Positions 44,380-57,074 of a DNA stretch of 64,000 bases are shown piece after piece. The notes below the pieces were generated by a model, which was not told the DNA's origin, made no database searches, and was given only the letters and a program-made list of their open reading frames with translations. The DNA lies in the NCBI GenBank assembly GCA_002573605.1, contig PDNA01000052.1:1-64000 (forward strand), read 5' to 3'. Position 1 is the stretch's first letter; every line of letters begins with the position of its first letter. Made by a program: the position numbers and the translations under genes. This DNA is from Polytolypa hystricis UAMH7299. Its lineage: Eukaryota; Ascomycota; Eurotiomycetes; Onygenales.

Positions 44380-46377
44380 TTAATAGTCAAAAACATCCAA
44401 CATTCCCGGCTGCGGCTTCCTCTTCACAATCTGATATCCCCTCTCCAACTCCAGCTCCACCGTGCACCTATTCTTAAGCGACACGATATTAGGCCACACG
44501 CCTCTCTCGCCCTTCAATATCCAATTGCGTAGGTCCTGGCGGGTAGGGGACTTGAACGCCTTCGTAAGGTCCCAAAGCGAGAGATCGGGGATGATGGTGA
44601 TGCTTGCAGTAGGCATCTCCTCGTCGATGACGATCCGGCGAAGGGGTATGGGTAGGAGGCCGAAGAAGTCAAGCTGGCGTAGTCGATAGCGTATTTCCAG
44701 TTCTACTAGCCGCATAAACGGACGGGTTATCCTCCACCGATGCCCGTGCGATTGGCCTGGTCGCGGTATATCCACACGGAGCAGCGGGATGAAAAAAGGT
44801 CGTGCCTGAGAGACTATGAAGTGGTTGACGTTGAAAAGCTCGCCGAGTCGGTCGAGAGGCGACTGGCGAAAACCGTAGTTTAGCTGCCGCCACGGACGAA
44901 GGGTGATGCGATCAAAGTTTGGCCATGGCACAATGGCTCCTGTTTCGTCTTTGCAGTACATTATAGTAGTACCACGGGCCACGGAAGACAGATTGGAGGC
45001 CATTGCTGCTGACCATATAAGCTGCCAATACTAATTAGCCCCGTGAACAAACTTAACGGAATAAAAGGATAGACATACAACATTCGGAGCGGTGAGATAG
45101 TTCAACAACGCAGGGATTCCAGCCCTTCCAGAGATAGCAAGAGTGATATTTAATACCCTGTTCGTTTTCGCATACGCCTCTTCAAACGTCATATCTCCCA
45201 CATAGCCTCGCACACACTCTTCCATGACTTTCAGATCTTGAAGGTAATTTTCTCGGATATACCGCTGCAAACGTCTGCGTAGCGTACGCAACCATCCGTA
45301 TCCTGGTTCGCGCCGTAAGAGACTAAAAATTGAACCCCTAGGGCCTCTGGGTCGACCAGCTGCGGATAGATCAATACCCTCACCGTCTAGGAACGGCAGA
45401 AGTTCCTGCTCGGTGTGTATACCGATGAGCGCAGCGATTATAGCTCCAGTTGCAGTACCAGTAATAATCCTCGGGAGCAATCCTTTCTGATGCAGTGCCT
45501 TGATAACACCCAAATGACAAATCCCAAACATCGCACCTCCTTCTAGCACCAAAGTTGTCCGTCCAAACGCTTGACGTGTATCGCGCAGGAAGTCCAATTT
45601 GTCCTGAGAGTCAAAGTCGCTCGGATGCCGCGGGATGGTCGGGGACGCGGTGATAAATCGTATACAAATGGCGAGCTGCGCGACGTAATCTTCAATCAGG
45701 TGCTTGGTGCCGGCAAGTGCATGACCATAAAGTCTTGGGGATGTGATATTGGCAAGATCTCGTAGGAGCCCAGACCGGAGGAGCGTTGCTGCGGTGCCGG
45801 GATCGTCTCCCTCCTGGGCTCTTCTGAGATTACGCAGCCGTGTAGATATCAAACGATGATCATAATCATTGTTCACTGGATTCTGGCGCCTGTGGGGAGT
45901 AGATATCAGCTAGGAAGCCATTTGAACCCGCAACAAATGGCAAATCACACTTATATCACAGCGAGCAAATGCATATCCAAGCTCGCTACTATTGGATACT
46001 AAAAATAATCTTGCCGGATAACAAAAAGTCCAAAAAGGTCGAACTTCATACACACCATAAATCAGCATTCAAGAACTCATCTAGCTCTATCGCAGCCTGC
46101 TCCCACTCCTGAAATGTCTGCGCAGCTTCCAATCGCTGACGCAAGACAACGCGACGTGGTTTTGACCGCAGCCAGGCCAGCAGCTTCTGGAAAGCACGGA
46201 TTGGGTGAGCAAGTAACAAAATAATAAAATTAAACAGGGAGTTTAGCATAACTTAGGGAGCAGCAGAAAAAAAGGAAATGGGCAAAGCGAGCGTACAGGT
46301 TTCCAGAACTGAGCCACGTCAAGAAGGACGAATAGAAGTGAAGAGAGAAAGGAGAATAGGCCTATGATGGTAGCCAT
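44380..46377 (-). CDS. patatin/DUF3336 family protein lacking catalytic residues
   Basis: Exons 46377-46297, 46186-46056, 45889-45079 and 45021-44380 give 554 aa. An N-terminal membrane helix (MATIIGLFSFLSSLLFVLLD) is followed by DUF3336 (LRQRLEAAQTFQEWEQAAIELD) and a patatin domain (TTLVLEGGAMFGICHLGVIKAL, LLPRIITGTATGAIIAALIG). This layout is that of the Tgl3/4/5 and SDP1 triacylglycerol lipases of lipid droplets. The nucleophile motif GxSxG reads GTATG here: Ala217 (codon GCA at 45453-45451) replaces Ser. The Asp of the dyad, usually in a DGS motif before ELFNVNHFIVSQ, is also absent (LNYGFRQSPLDRLGELFN). The frame is otherwise intact with good splice sites, so it looks like a maintained pseudoenzyme rather than a pseudogene. 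Confidence 0.85.
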
Positions 46378-47310
46378 CGCGGCTTGCCCGCTTGGGTTGG
46401 ATGTAGGAAGTGCTTGCTTCCTTCTAGTTGAGTTTCAGGAGGCGAACGTCACATGTCTGAGCAGAAGTTCAAAAGAAATTCAAAGTAGTCTCTATAATAT
46501 GAAGTCAAAAACTGAAGAGAAACCAGTCCTTTAAGATATAATCATTAATAATAGATCCAAAGGCGGGCATCTAGTCGTCTCTTAATCTAGTTCGCTTAGA
46601 AGTACTGACGCAGGTCAACTGCAGCCGGTATTCCGGGGAAACGCGAACTTTGAACATGTAATAAATAACACATCAATCGAAGAGAAGCAGAGAATAAAGA
46701 AGAAGATGAAAAGATTGAAGGCAGCGAGCGGATGAGGTTGGAAGAGAGTTGTTTATCACATGTGAAGGATGTTGAGGTCATCACTCACTCACGTGCTTGT
46801 TCACATCTGGATTTCCACCAGTAGCAAGATATTTCAAGCTACAACAGCATCATATCCAGCACAAAATGGGCTTCCACCATGTTCACTTCGCGCAGTAGAG
46901 ATATCTACAGCCATTGACCCATATTGGCAATGTCTACCGGTAGGGTTAGAAAACTAGCACAGCTATCAAGCTGTTCTCTCCGAGTCCGAATTTTAGAAGA
47001 AATAAGGAATCCGTTTTTTGAATTTCGAAAAATATGTTGCATAACCGCACACACGAGCATTGGCGCCATAGTTTTCGACAACGTAGGGAGAAGACAGATA
47101 CATTAAAGACACAAAAACTCCCATGTGTTCAAAAAAATAAAACGGAGAGAAAAGGCGACGCAATGGCCGGGGTGAAAAAGGAAGAACATTATTTTAGTTC
47201 GTTAATTCCTTGTATTGGTTGAACCTGTTCCCATTTTTTTTGTTTTCACGACTTCTAAGGACCGCCCACCCCATGTTTTCCCTCGCAAGACAAATAAAAA
47301 GACAAGCACT
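46378..47310. other. intergenic region
   Basis: Promoter of the patatin-like gene and 3' UTR of RPL9. Short frames only; nothing recognised. Confidence 0.5.
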
Positions 47311-48765
47311 TTACTCATCCTCAACGATGTTGCGCCTCTCAGACACGTATACACCGTCCAAGAACTAGCAGTTGAAAGAGGTCACAGGTTAGCACAATAG
47401 AAAAGTAAGAGGGAGAAAACAAGATAGCACTGGCGAGGGTTGGAAAGTGGAGGAGCGGGGTCTTAGTATTAGCTCACTTTTCGAATATCCTTGTTCTTCA
47501 CTAGACAGGCCTGCTGGATATCAGCAGCGGTCTGGGAGACGTTCTCGAGCGAGTTGCCAGAGAGCTGGATCTCATCCTTGACGTTGGCCGAGACAACGAC
47601 CTCAACGCCTGGCAAGCAGGTAACGTGGCGGACCCTCTTCTCTCCAAGGAAGTTTCTATAGGAAAATTATTAGTAAATGTGGTGAACGAGCGCATTTCCC
47701 CCCCATATTCGGGAATAAACGAGAATCCAAGGCGAGAGAAATGAATTCCAAATCTGAAGATCCCCGGGGACAGGTCTTGTCGTCAAATTCCCGCGTGACG
47801 CTCTTGAATTGCGTCTCGCGGCCGTCCCAATCCCAAGCATATCGTTTCTGGACAACAGACCCCAACAAATCCAAACTAGAGCAAAAGAAATCTTATCATA
47901 CCGGATCTCAACGTCAACCAAGCCAGTCTCCTTGTTCTTCTCGATGTTCACGTTGATGGGAAAATGAGCATACACGTAGCGCATCTTGTAGAGGAAGCCA
48001 CGAGTAACGCCGATGATCAAGTTGTTGATGAGGGTGCGGACGGTTCGGAGAGCGGCAACGCCCTTGCGGTTGCCGTGGTGGAGCTCGATCGTCACCTCAT
48101 CCTTCTTGGGGCGGCTGAAGGAGACGGAAATGTGCGATAGATCCTTGACGAGCTTGCCTGTTGGGAACGGAGTCGTATGTCAGCCTTTTTTTTCTATTTC
48201 CTTGTGCACGCGATCCATCGTGATTGTTGTCGGTCGCGTTGCAGGGACTTTTGAGGGAATTCTCGTGGGTTACAGGTTCGAGCCAAAGAGTCGCACGGGG
48301 AGACAATTGTTCGAGCGCCCTGGGGATAATTCGGATCTGGTGTACAGTTCAGAAAGGAGGGTTTAAAAAAAGACGTACCTCGAGGTCCCTCAACGGTGAC
48401 AATCCGAGAGCGGATGTTGATGCTAACTATATCACAGCCAAATCGTCAGTACATATCCCCATCCACGTATGCATAGTCCAGGTCAAGCAAGAACAGCCAG
48501 CCAGCCGGGCGCCGCTTCGGAGAGCAAAAAAATCCCCTCCTCTTCCCAGTATCATCGAAAAAAGAAGATATATATATATTTCTTTCGAAACAGCAATTTC
48601 CCCAATCCTTTCCCCCATTCTCTCTCACAAAGGCCCCCTTCCAACAGCATCCCACAAAAGCACCGCTCCGGCTGGCCAACAAAAAGTGTCACGAAAGAAG
48701 CAAAATGATTGTCTCTCACCATCCTCAGGGATCTTCAACGTTTCCTCGGAGTGTATGTAACGCAT
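47311..48765 (-). CDS. rpl9: 60S ribosomal protein uL6 (RPL9)
   Basis: Five exons, 48765-48720, 48426-48379, 48157-47902, 47655-47478 and 47364-47311, encode 193 aa, the normal length. The sequence runs MRYIHSEETLKIPEDV, SINIRSRIVTVEGPRGKLVK, HGNRKGVAALRTVRTLINN, MRYVYAHFPINVNIEK, NFLGEKRVRHVTCLPGV and FLDGVYVSERRNIVEDE, all textbook uL6. It sits at the base of the P stalk near the sarcin-ricin loop of the large subunit. The four introns are long for this genome (293, 221, 246 and 113 nt), as often in fungal ribosomal protein genes, where introns influence expression. The last coding exon is just 54 nt and is fixed by the conserved FLDG start. Confidence 0.96.
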
Positions 48766-49781
48766 CTTGACGGCGTGTGTGGAATTGACCGAGGGGAGGA
48801 AGCGGAAGAAGGGAAGGAAGGGTGGTCGTTGGTCGTCGTCGTCGTGGGTCTCGTTCGTCGAGATTAATCGTTAAATTCGGCGCTCCAAGGTCGATGTGCT
48901 TAGCGAATTTCCGTCCGTTGGGGAGTCAGGTTGTGCGTCGCTTAGGTTCCCGTTTGGGATTAGCGCGCTTCTAGGGCTGGGTCTAAACTTCTGGGCCGGG
49001 GGATCATCAACAAAAAAACATCCTCCTTCATACAACAAGCTGTCTATATTCACTTCAGATGGATTGGAAATAAATTACTGTAGAGCAGTGACTGTACAAG
49101 TTGCATCCTGTTCGCACGAACTCAGTTCCCTTCTCCGCGCACTCTGAACGGTTCGAGCCTCAAATTGATATCATCCCAATGACCGTCTATTGCAATCCAG
49201 CAACAACCAAACCGCAACTTCTCCCAATACTTCGATTAAAAAAACAAATTACTCTCTCAATAATAAACGTATCAAAAACAATTTCACCATACCACACAGG
49301 TATTTCATAGAGGAGACAAACAAAAAATAAAAAAGTCAACCTTGCAACCCTTCATTCCCGAACTTTGCGCAAAAGGGAAAGAAAGAAAAAAACCCTAAAC
49401 CAAATAATGCACATAAAAATATATGAGATTCCAAGTACTCTCCTAAACGCCCTGCACCGAAGATGCAAACCCAAAGCCAGGAAAACCCTCCCCTGCCAGA
49501 TATTTCCCCCGCGCGTGAGAAATCCGTGTACGAAAAAAATGAGTATAACAAATATTAAGTTTCCCCCCCAGGTTTTTGATAGGTAGAAAACCGAATTACC
49601 CAAGAGACAGCAGTTGCGCGCGACGAGGTATGAAGGCGCAAACTGCTGCGTCCATCACGCGGATTTGCTTGCGCAATGTAGAAGTATTAAAGGTGGGAGA
49701 GAATGGGAGAGAAGAGATAAAAGAGAAGGAAGAAAAAAGACGAAGGGAAGCCCCGGGGGGGGAGGGGGGATGGGGAACGTT
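48766..49781. other. intergenic region RPL9/glutaredoxin
   Basis: Promoter of RPL9 and 3' region of the glutaredoxin gene. A/T- and purine-rich stretches, G-rich run near 49752-49772. No gene recognised. Confidence 0.5.
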
Positions 49782-50834
49782 TTAAAGTCCCGATCCTTTC
49801 TTCCTACTCTTCGGCTTCATCTCCATCACTCTCTTCCCACCCAGCGACTTGATCTTCGCCGTCAGCTCCTGGGTGGCATCTAGGAGTTCTACCTCATCGC
49901 CACCACCTATACTCCGTCCATTGACTAGGATATTGGGGACCGTGGATCGACCTGTATTAGATGCAAGTACAGCTTGGAGTTTATCGCCTAGTGGATGCTC
50001 ATCTAGTTCGACGACGAAGGGCGCGGGGACGATGTCGTACTTTTCGGTGAGGATGTATTTGGCTTTGCGGCTGTGGGGGCAGTAGGATTTGGAGAATATA
50101 ATCACTATAAAGAAGGGGGGGGGGGGGCCTGTAGTTAGCGATCCGTATGTGTGCTTGACTGCGGATTGGAACCAAACTGGCGGGTAGTTGGTTGTCTCAA
50201 CGGCTCCCAGTGGCATGGGCACCGTTGCGCGACCAAATAAATTGCGAGGGGTATATTCATACCTGGTGACTTTTTCAATATGGCATTAAACTCATTCTCC
50301 ACCTGCGGATCCCCCTTATTTTTCTTCTTCTCCGCATCCTCCTTATCCTTATCCTTCTTGGGCATCTTCTTCCTCCCCGCAATCGAGACCTCTCCATCCG
50401 ACTCCTCTTCATCCCCTTCCTCCCCTTCCTTCTCCGTATATGTGATCGTCGGCCTCCTCAACGGCTTCTCAATCTTCTGTCTATCCACTGCTATCGCCTG
50501 CTCATCCTGCGGCAGCGTGCCTGGTTTCAGTTTCTGGAATATCCCGTCGTCGCTGGTTTCGCTGTACTTGCGCGCCGCAGTGGCGTCCATGGCTTCGACG
50601 GTTTGTTGGTAGAATCGCTCATCTTGGACACGTCGGGCATCGGACTAGAGAAAGAAAGAAGAAAAAATCGCAAGTCAGTAAAGCCTGGTTCGATCAAAAG
50701 AATCAAGCGCTGGGTTGTTGTTGTGAGGTTAAGGGGGGGTGGTCGACAACATGACGTACCGTAAGGTATAGTATCAAAAGCACAATTCCAAATGCTGTGA
50801 AGAGCAGCAATCTGATACGCCGGTGGGGCGACAT
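49782..50834 (-). CDS. membrane-anchored monothiol glutaredoxin (Grx6/7 type)
   Basis: Exons 50834-50760, 50644-50263 and 50104-49782 encode 259 aa. Residues about 8-25 (IRLLLFTAFGIVLLILYLT) are a signal anchor. A charged, disordered spacer follows (EGDEEESDGEV, KKMPKKDKDKEDAEKKKNK). The glutaredoxin domain starts at about 150: VIIFSKSYCPHS (active-site Cys161, with Ser at the second position, so monothiol), STVPNILVNG with the cis-Pro, and GGGDE for glutathione binding. Yeast Grx6 and Grx7 have the same layout in the early secretory pathway, where they use glutathione and, for Grx6, bind an Fe-S cluster. The 158-nt second intron has a C13 tract just before its acceptor. Confidence 0.92.
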
Positions 50835-52426
50835 GATTGCGAGCAGCGGGTATGCAAGTGAGGTGAGATGAGGGGGTGGGTGGTGAAAGAAAGTCGGGAA
50901 ACGCCCAACCCCCCGTTGTACGAGCGGAGTATGGGGGTTTGGATATAAACAAAACTTCTCCAACTATCTCGATCTACCAAAAGAAGTGTATAACACACGA
51001 CTTAGCCACAAGTCGCTTTCGTAGGACTGGTATTTCCCGTGTCCCAGAAAGGAATTGCTAATCAGATGGTTCTTAGGGACAGGATGCGTGTCCGCCGGAA
51101 GAGCCTAATAAGAGGGAGAGGGAAGGACGGGGGTAGTTAAACGGTCCCAACTTCCAAGGCCCAGCCCCAGCCAAGTAAGTGGAAGTGCCGCTAGAGGGCC
51201 CGGTTAGCTTTGTTGGCGGGCGCTTGGCGGGTGTTCTGGGCGCTCTTGGGGGTTAATCAGGGTTAATCCCTTATCAAGAATTATGCAACTCCACTGTACA
51301 GAACAGGTACCTATTATTATCTTTCTTTTTTTCTGGGCTAGTTATGATATCTCTCTATTTCGGGAAAATCTATGCATCCCAAGCATCACAAGCAAAAGCA
51401 GCAAGTCTTCTCGAGTCTCCAGAATTATGCCCAACTGCTGCAGAACTTGCCAGTACAACCTGGGCTCGACCGCATTTGGATCTGTCAGCATGCCAATAAT
51501 GGCCAGGGGTAGGAAACTATTTGCCCATTCTATTTGTTCGACTACTTATGGAATTACTCTGTGGCACATGCTGAGAATTGATATTTCCTGATTTTGGAAT
51601 CACAATAGCCTAAAGTAAGCTAGCTATTTTCTTGGAGGGCTGTCGAGAGCAAGAAAAGGAAACCAACCAAAAAAAACTTGAAACTTGGTGAGAGGATAAA
51701 ATATATTAAATATCCCACACAGCCTTATGGTAATTGCCGCAGTCAGCATTGAGAACAAAGGTCCAGTATCCAATAGATACACTCAATTTCCTTGTTATAT
51801 AGGTATTTTTCCCCCTTGTATAACTATAGATAGATACTTGCCCGTCTCCATCGCAAGGTACCTACCTAGGTAACTGGGAGCCATCTACCAAGTCATCCGC
51901 ATTATTATTGGCGATTATCTGCCCCATATACAACCCAACAGGGAATATCCCCACGCGACAACACAGGCACACAAAATTGTGGCGCAGTTCTTCAACCCTC
52001 TTCCCTAGAGGGCCCCAACCGACTGGAAACTGCAAGGGTACGACTCGGGAGGAAGCATTAAGCATCTCATTTTATATGTAAGCTATGTATGTCTGTTTCG
52101 CACAGATGAAATGGGGTGCAAAAAATTAGTGGGGAGGCTCCGTGAGAGTTTCTGAAACGTAGGTGCTGACCTTTTTTTTTTTTTCATATAGAAAAGGTAA
52201 GACGCAGGCTTATGACGGAGATAGAGAGACATATAGACATACATTTGGGGAGAGGATGCATGGCACACACCTTCATGAAGAAGCTGGTTAAATTACTTTA
52301 TCTGAACTGTCTATAACATAAATCAGCTCTGGGCCCTGAAAGAAAAAAAGAAAAAAAAGATGCAAGTTCATTAATTGAAGAATTATGTACTCACCGAGCA
52401 TGGATTAACTCTTTCTCAAACATATT
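50835..52426. other. gene-free region
   Basis: Promoter of the glutaredoxin gene on the left. A TACCTACCTAGGTA element occurs near 51858-51871. No convincing frame. Confidence 0.5.
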
Positions 52427-55400
52427 TCAGCTCTCCAGCCTCCGAATGTATTCAGCAAAGATTTTCAGATAATACTTCGAAGGCACTTTTCTATGTGAAG
52501 AATACAATCTCCGCCCTTTTTGTACCACCTCCTCCACTCTATCTCCACACCGTCTTCTTAGCTCCTCTTCTATATAACCCCTTCGTTCATCACTCATAGT
52601 TCCTCTAGCAAACTCTGCTAGCATGTCAATTCCTTGAAAGAATTTATATCCCTCTGTCAGAATATCCTCGGCCCAGTCCGACTCCCACCTGATCGCTTCT
52701 AATACCTCTTCCACCCAGTCCGGGGTATATTCTGCTTGCGGTAAGAGAGGATAAAAAACCCTCGCCTCCGTGATAGCGCATTCTCATCATTTGGCAAATA
52801 TGAATTTTCGGTATAGTTGGATTTGCAGAAGTGGCAGCTTCGCTGTGTTGATACCAAAACTCCGTATATGGAGATGTATTAGCACCAAAGACCGTTGCTG
52901 TGTCCTGATATTGAGAAGGCGCCACGTCTGGATCGCCAGTAACCGTGTTGTCGGTTTGTCGAGCACAAACCACCGCCATCTGATGATGTACCTGACTAAT
53001 ATCAATGAATCCAGGCAGGGTGAGGAAATAATCTTTGACTGATTGATGACATAGCATGATCCTTGGGGACGTTGATGCGTTTCCGACGGAGTGGCTGGTT
53101 TGAATCAATGGTCCAAGTAATCTGGTGATATCTCGTTGGAAGTCCTTGGGTGTATACCATTCCAAGCTGTTGGTTGGTTCAAGGGGGTTTTCTAAGTGAC
53201 TTCTCGCCTCGAGACGTTCCATTCTCCCTAGCCACCAGAACTCAGCATATCGACGCTGCATTGCCTTGTCGTAGTCGTACCTTGCTATGCCGACGGTGAA
53301 CTCTTTTATAGTAAGCGGCCTAAAAGCGCATAATATCCAAGAAATTATCATCTTTGCTCTGGGCTCATCTATTTCAGGTATCATGGGCCACAATCGGTCG
53401 TAAATGGCTGATAAACTCTGGGGAAGTGACGAAAGAAGTTCCTCGACTGCGGCTGGGGACGAGGCTGGGTGATCTTGCATCAAATCCAGAAGCAGCTTGA
53501 TAAGGAGATACATTTTCTCTGCTCGGCTCTGGAGCTTCGTAATGATAGTTTCTCGGTAGTCTTGGAATCCAGTTCTACGGCTAACAAGGCGGTCCACGCT
53601 AGCAACGATGTAGGCACCCAGGTCATGGTCAAGAGACTGTTCTGAGGTCAGGTCCAAGATCATGGGAGCGCTCTGAAACGCTATGTTGGAAAAGGGTCTG
53701 CTTGTAACCACAAAGCTGATTCGACTAGGCCTGCATTAGAGAATTGTCCACAATCCTACTCAGAGTGTTTAACAGCTGTCGTCTGTCTGGTGTATCAGCA
53801 CACTCGTCCAGCCCATCTATAACCACAATGATCTTAGTGCTTAAATGTGAAGTTACCATGATCATGTCGTAGAACAAATGATTGATTTTGGAGAAGTTCC
53901 GGTCAGTCAACTAGGCTGGGTCGAATTTGTGACCTAAATCCCGAGTAAAGTCCGATCTGCCGAACATTTCTGTAAATTGTGCAATTAAAGAGGCCATCGT
54001 TTGGGTGGGGTGCCGCCGGCGGTTGTCTCTATCGTTAAAGGCAAAGAATATCGTTCTATTGTGATATTCCTTATGGTCTCGGAGCAGCTCATATATAAGC
54101 TTAGATAGGACGCTCTTTCCGCAGCCAGGTTTACCGGTAATTTGCAGTATTTGTAGATGAATGCCCATCTAGGGTCGCGATGAAGTGACGATGTTCCCTT
54201 ATCCACTGGAAGGATTTTCCGTCAACGCTCTGCACCTCGAAAAAGTGCTGATCGATGTCCATTGACGAAAGGCTCCGGAAATGCTTCACAATGGCCGCTT
54301 CAGAGACGTCCAGTTTGTTCCTTACTGGCTTGAAAGTGGTAGATTAGAATGACCATACTCATAACCGTAAGCTTTTCAGCTCACTTACATCATTGTGACC
54401 TTTTATACCAGTCTGGCTTCTCGGATTGTACCTATCTGCGGCGCTTTTGGCGATCGCGCTGAGGTACTCTTCAATACCGCTTTGAGATCCTGGTATTTTG
54501 CGTCCTCTTCCGACTCGAATTTACATATATCAGTGTGGTTAGCGACCATTGAACGATTTTCAGCCCATTGGCTGCTGATCTCAGCTGAAGCGAGGGGAAC
54601 GACCTTCAAAAAATATTGATCAGTAGATGATCGATCTGTGGAGCAGGAAGGATACTTACTAGGCGGGCCGTAGGGCCTATGGTCGCCATCGGCCTGGTTT
54701 CACGGAAGTTGACCACTTGGGTGCCTTCGTCTCGAATAGAACCCAACAGCTTATCGAACTCAGCCCTCAACTCCTCCAGCTGACCGTTATCGTTTCTGCA
54801 TTCAGTGCAGCCAGGAGAGTTGTATTTGTCACGGCAAATAGGCCACCGATACGGGCCAGCAGTTCACCTAGGCTGGCAAACTGAGAGCCAGCATGTGGTG
54901 TTCCAAAGAAGATAATTGCACGTCTAGACTGTCGAATGGTCTTGAGATGTTCTCGAGCGCCACTGGCATTTTGAGAGATCTTCAACGCCTGAATGGAAGA
55001 AAGCGAGCCATTTAGTCAGTATTACTCTAGACCATTCAAGACTGGCTGTACTGACAAATTTTGTCAAAATGCCGCCGAGGCCATGACAGATAAAGATTAT
55101 CGGCCTTGTCGGGTACTCATATTACTTAGCTTTGACATCTAGACGACACAGTAGGGCAATGGGCCAACTAACATGGTCTACCCGCTTGTCTGCTAGCCGC
55201 GATAGCAGTTCAATGCTGAGTGTATATATATTGTTCTTTAGAGCTCGTCTGTCAGAAATGTAGCCAAACACGAGGATGCGGACATTTGCAAAGCCTTCTG
55301 CTAGGAGGTCCTTTGGCCAGAACACACCCCTGGGCAGTGATGGAGCTTTGTGCCTGCTCGAAGCGGTCGAAGTTGGATGAGACACATTATCGAGTTTCTG

Positions 55401-55775
55401 ACCATAAGTGATTGATGGTGACTCAGCTCTCCTTGCCTTCGGCGTCCTGGGTCTCGGGGATCTGTTGGCTAAGCGGCGAACGAAGCCACCGAGTCTACCT
55501 CGTTTGCGGGTTTCAAGCTTAGGCTTTCTAGATGGCCGAGGAACATGACCAGAGGTACTCCAAGTGGTGCGAGGATGTCCCCCTAGTCCATGAATGAGAA
55601 CAATGCTATGACACTATTAGATATTAAACACATAGATACTAGTGAAGGGAGTGGCTAATAACTCACTCAGCAATCGGATTCTCTCCACCTTCACCGATGA
55701 TAGTATATCCCTCGTCTACAACTTTAAGTGGATGATCAAGTGGCACCACACTCAGTTTCTGGTCCCCCTCATGTC
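52427..55775 (-). pseudogene. NLR-like gene, broken: lipase-like plus NACHT domains
   Basis: Read on the minus strand, the order is an alpha/beta-hydrolase-like N-terminal domain (IVLIHGLGGHPRTTW near 55590; PIIFICHGLGG near 55070; AIIFFGTPHAGS near 54900), a NACHT NTPase (Walker A GKPGCGKS near 54110; Walker B KIIVVIDGLDEC near 53810; VTSRP near 53700) and a helical C-terminal part to 52427. Fungal NLR-like receptors with a SesB-like lipase domain have this plan. It is disrupted: frameshifts near 54795, 54480, 54180, 53735 and 52740, an in-frame TAG at 53911-53913, and no in-frame start at the 5' end. The lipase motif normally read as HSLGG is HGLGG here, so the nucleophile Ser is also gone. 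Introns remain recognisable, for example 55 nt before YPTRPII. I classify it as a recent pseudogene. Confidence 0.8.
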
Positions 55776-57074
55776 AAAATGAAGTCACTGCATGAAAATA
55801 AATCTAAGCTAAGAGCCGCTGAGATGGGTCGAAGTGCTTGAGCGGCCCCGCGCTTCGTTGTTTTTGTATCTGGGCTTTCGAGGACTGCGATAAATAAAAG
55901 AAGGCGGGGAACCACCCAGAAATATGGGGGGATTCCTTATCAGCCTGATGGCCTATTTGATTCAGATACGTGGCATGGGGCTCTTTCAAGGCTCTCTCTC
56001 TCCCTCTCTCTCCATGTTGTGGTTGTTGTTGTCCGATTAGCCAGAGAAGCCTGCCACACATGCGATACGCGCCCTGGGATTTCTGTCAAAACGAATCAAC
56101 CCCAGCACTAGACACACTACTTGCCCCTGACATGTGGGTAGGGACAAATAGTAGAGAAGGATGCTGGGATTGCCTGGTTAATAGATGAAGTGATACTGCT
56201 GAGTAGGAGATTATTGATGGAGGTTGAGGCTAGAACAGGGTGCCATGTATTGGGAAAGAGGTTATGTGCCTAGCCTAGTCGCAACCCCATCTTCCAGATA
56301 CTATGTAGTATGGGCAAACTCGAACAGACATATTCGGCTCGAAGCCACGAGAATAATCCAACAGATTGAGCTTGTTCATTCCCTCTAGTAGGAAATAGCA
56401 ACTCATATAGAAACATATATAGTCAAAACAAACATTCAAGAAACTACTGGAAAGTGCCAAGTTTTTATCAATTATGCAATCCCTCCCACATTCTTCTAAA
56501 GAATTCAAAGGAAAAATGCCAAAAAAGAACCTAAAAGAGATAATTTAAAACAATGCAAAACAATGAATTAAAAAGGGTATATACTGGGTGAAAAGTGACC
56601 TAAGGAAATGGGGGGAAAGAAATGCAAGGTGGGGACGCATAGAAGCGCCAGTACAATACAAGAAACATAGAGGTATTCAACATATGTGCTCAGAAGGGCG
56701 ACGAGGTGAAAAAGGTAATTAGAAAGTGGGTATGTAAATATCTCAAACATCAGGCTCGCAAAAAGTAGGATACAGAGCACTGGAAGAAAAGAAACTGAGG
56801 TTGAAAATCCACTGGGGCCAAGCTTGATCGGGGAATATATAAAATAAAAAAGAGAACAAAATCGCATGTAGAAGGGATCAGAGGACAACGTTATTACATC
56901 GGGGTTGCCGTGAGAAAAAGACCATATACTTGCCAAAAAAGGAACCAACAGGCTAATAGCGAAGAGAAGGAAGAAAATATACAAAAACACAAAACAAGAA
57001 AGTTGATATACACCTACAAGATCCAACGAGGAAGGGAGGTGGATGGTAGACGACAAGCGAGGGAAGACAAAAAA
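55776..57074. other. gene-free region
   Basis: Between the NLR pseudogene and the end of the hydrolase gene. CT-rich run near 55985-56012. Frames on the minus strand (55804-56061, 56568-57056) are hydrophobic or low-complexity and unsupported. Confidence 0.45.

Noticed and set aside
48262..48290. GGTTCGAGCC, resembling a tRNA B box, inside an RPL9 intron
   Set aside because: No A box at the right distance and no foldable acceptor stem; also seen near 49149 with the same lack.
55088..55142. In-frame TAA after LDVKAK as a further nonsense lesion in the NLR gene
   Set aside because: It falls inside a plausible 55-nt intron that restores RVDH-YPTRPIIF.
56568..57056. 162-codon hydrophobic minus-strand frame
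   Set aside because: Low-complexity Phe/Leu/Ser composition typical of T-rich noncoding DNA; no family, no splice or conservation clue.
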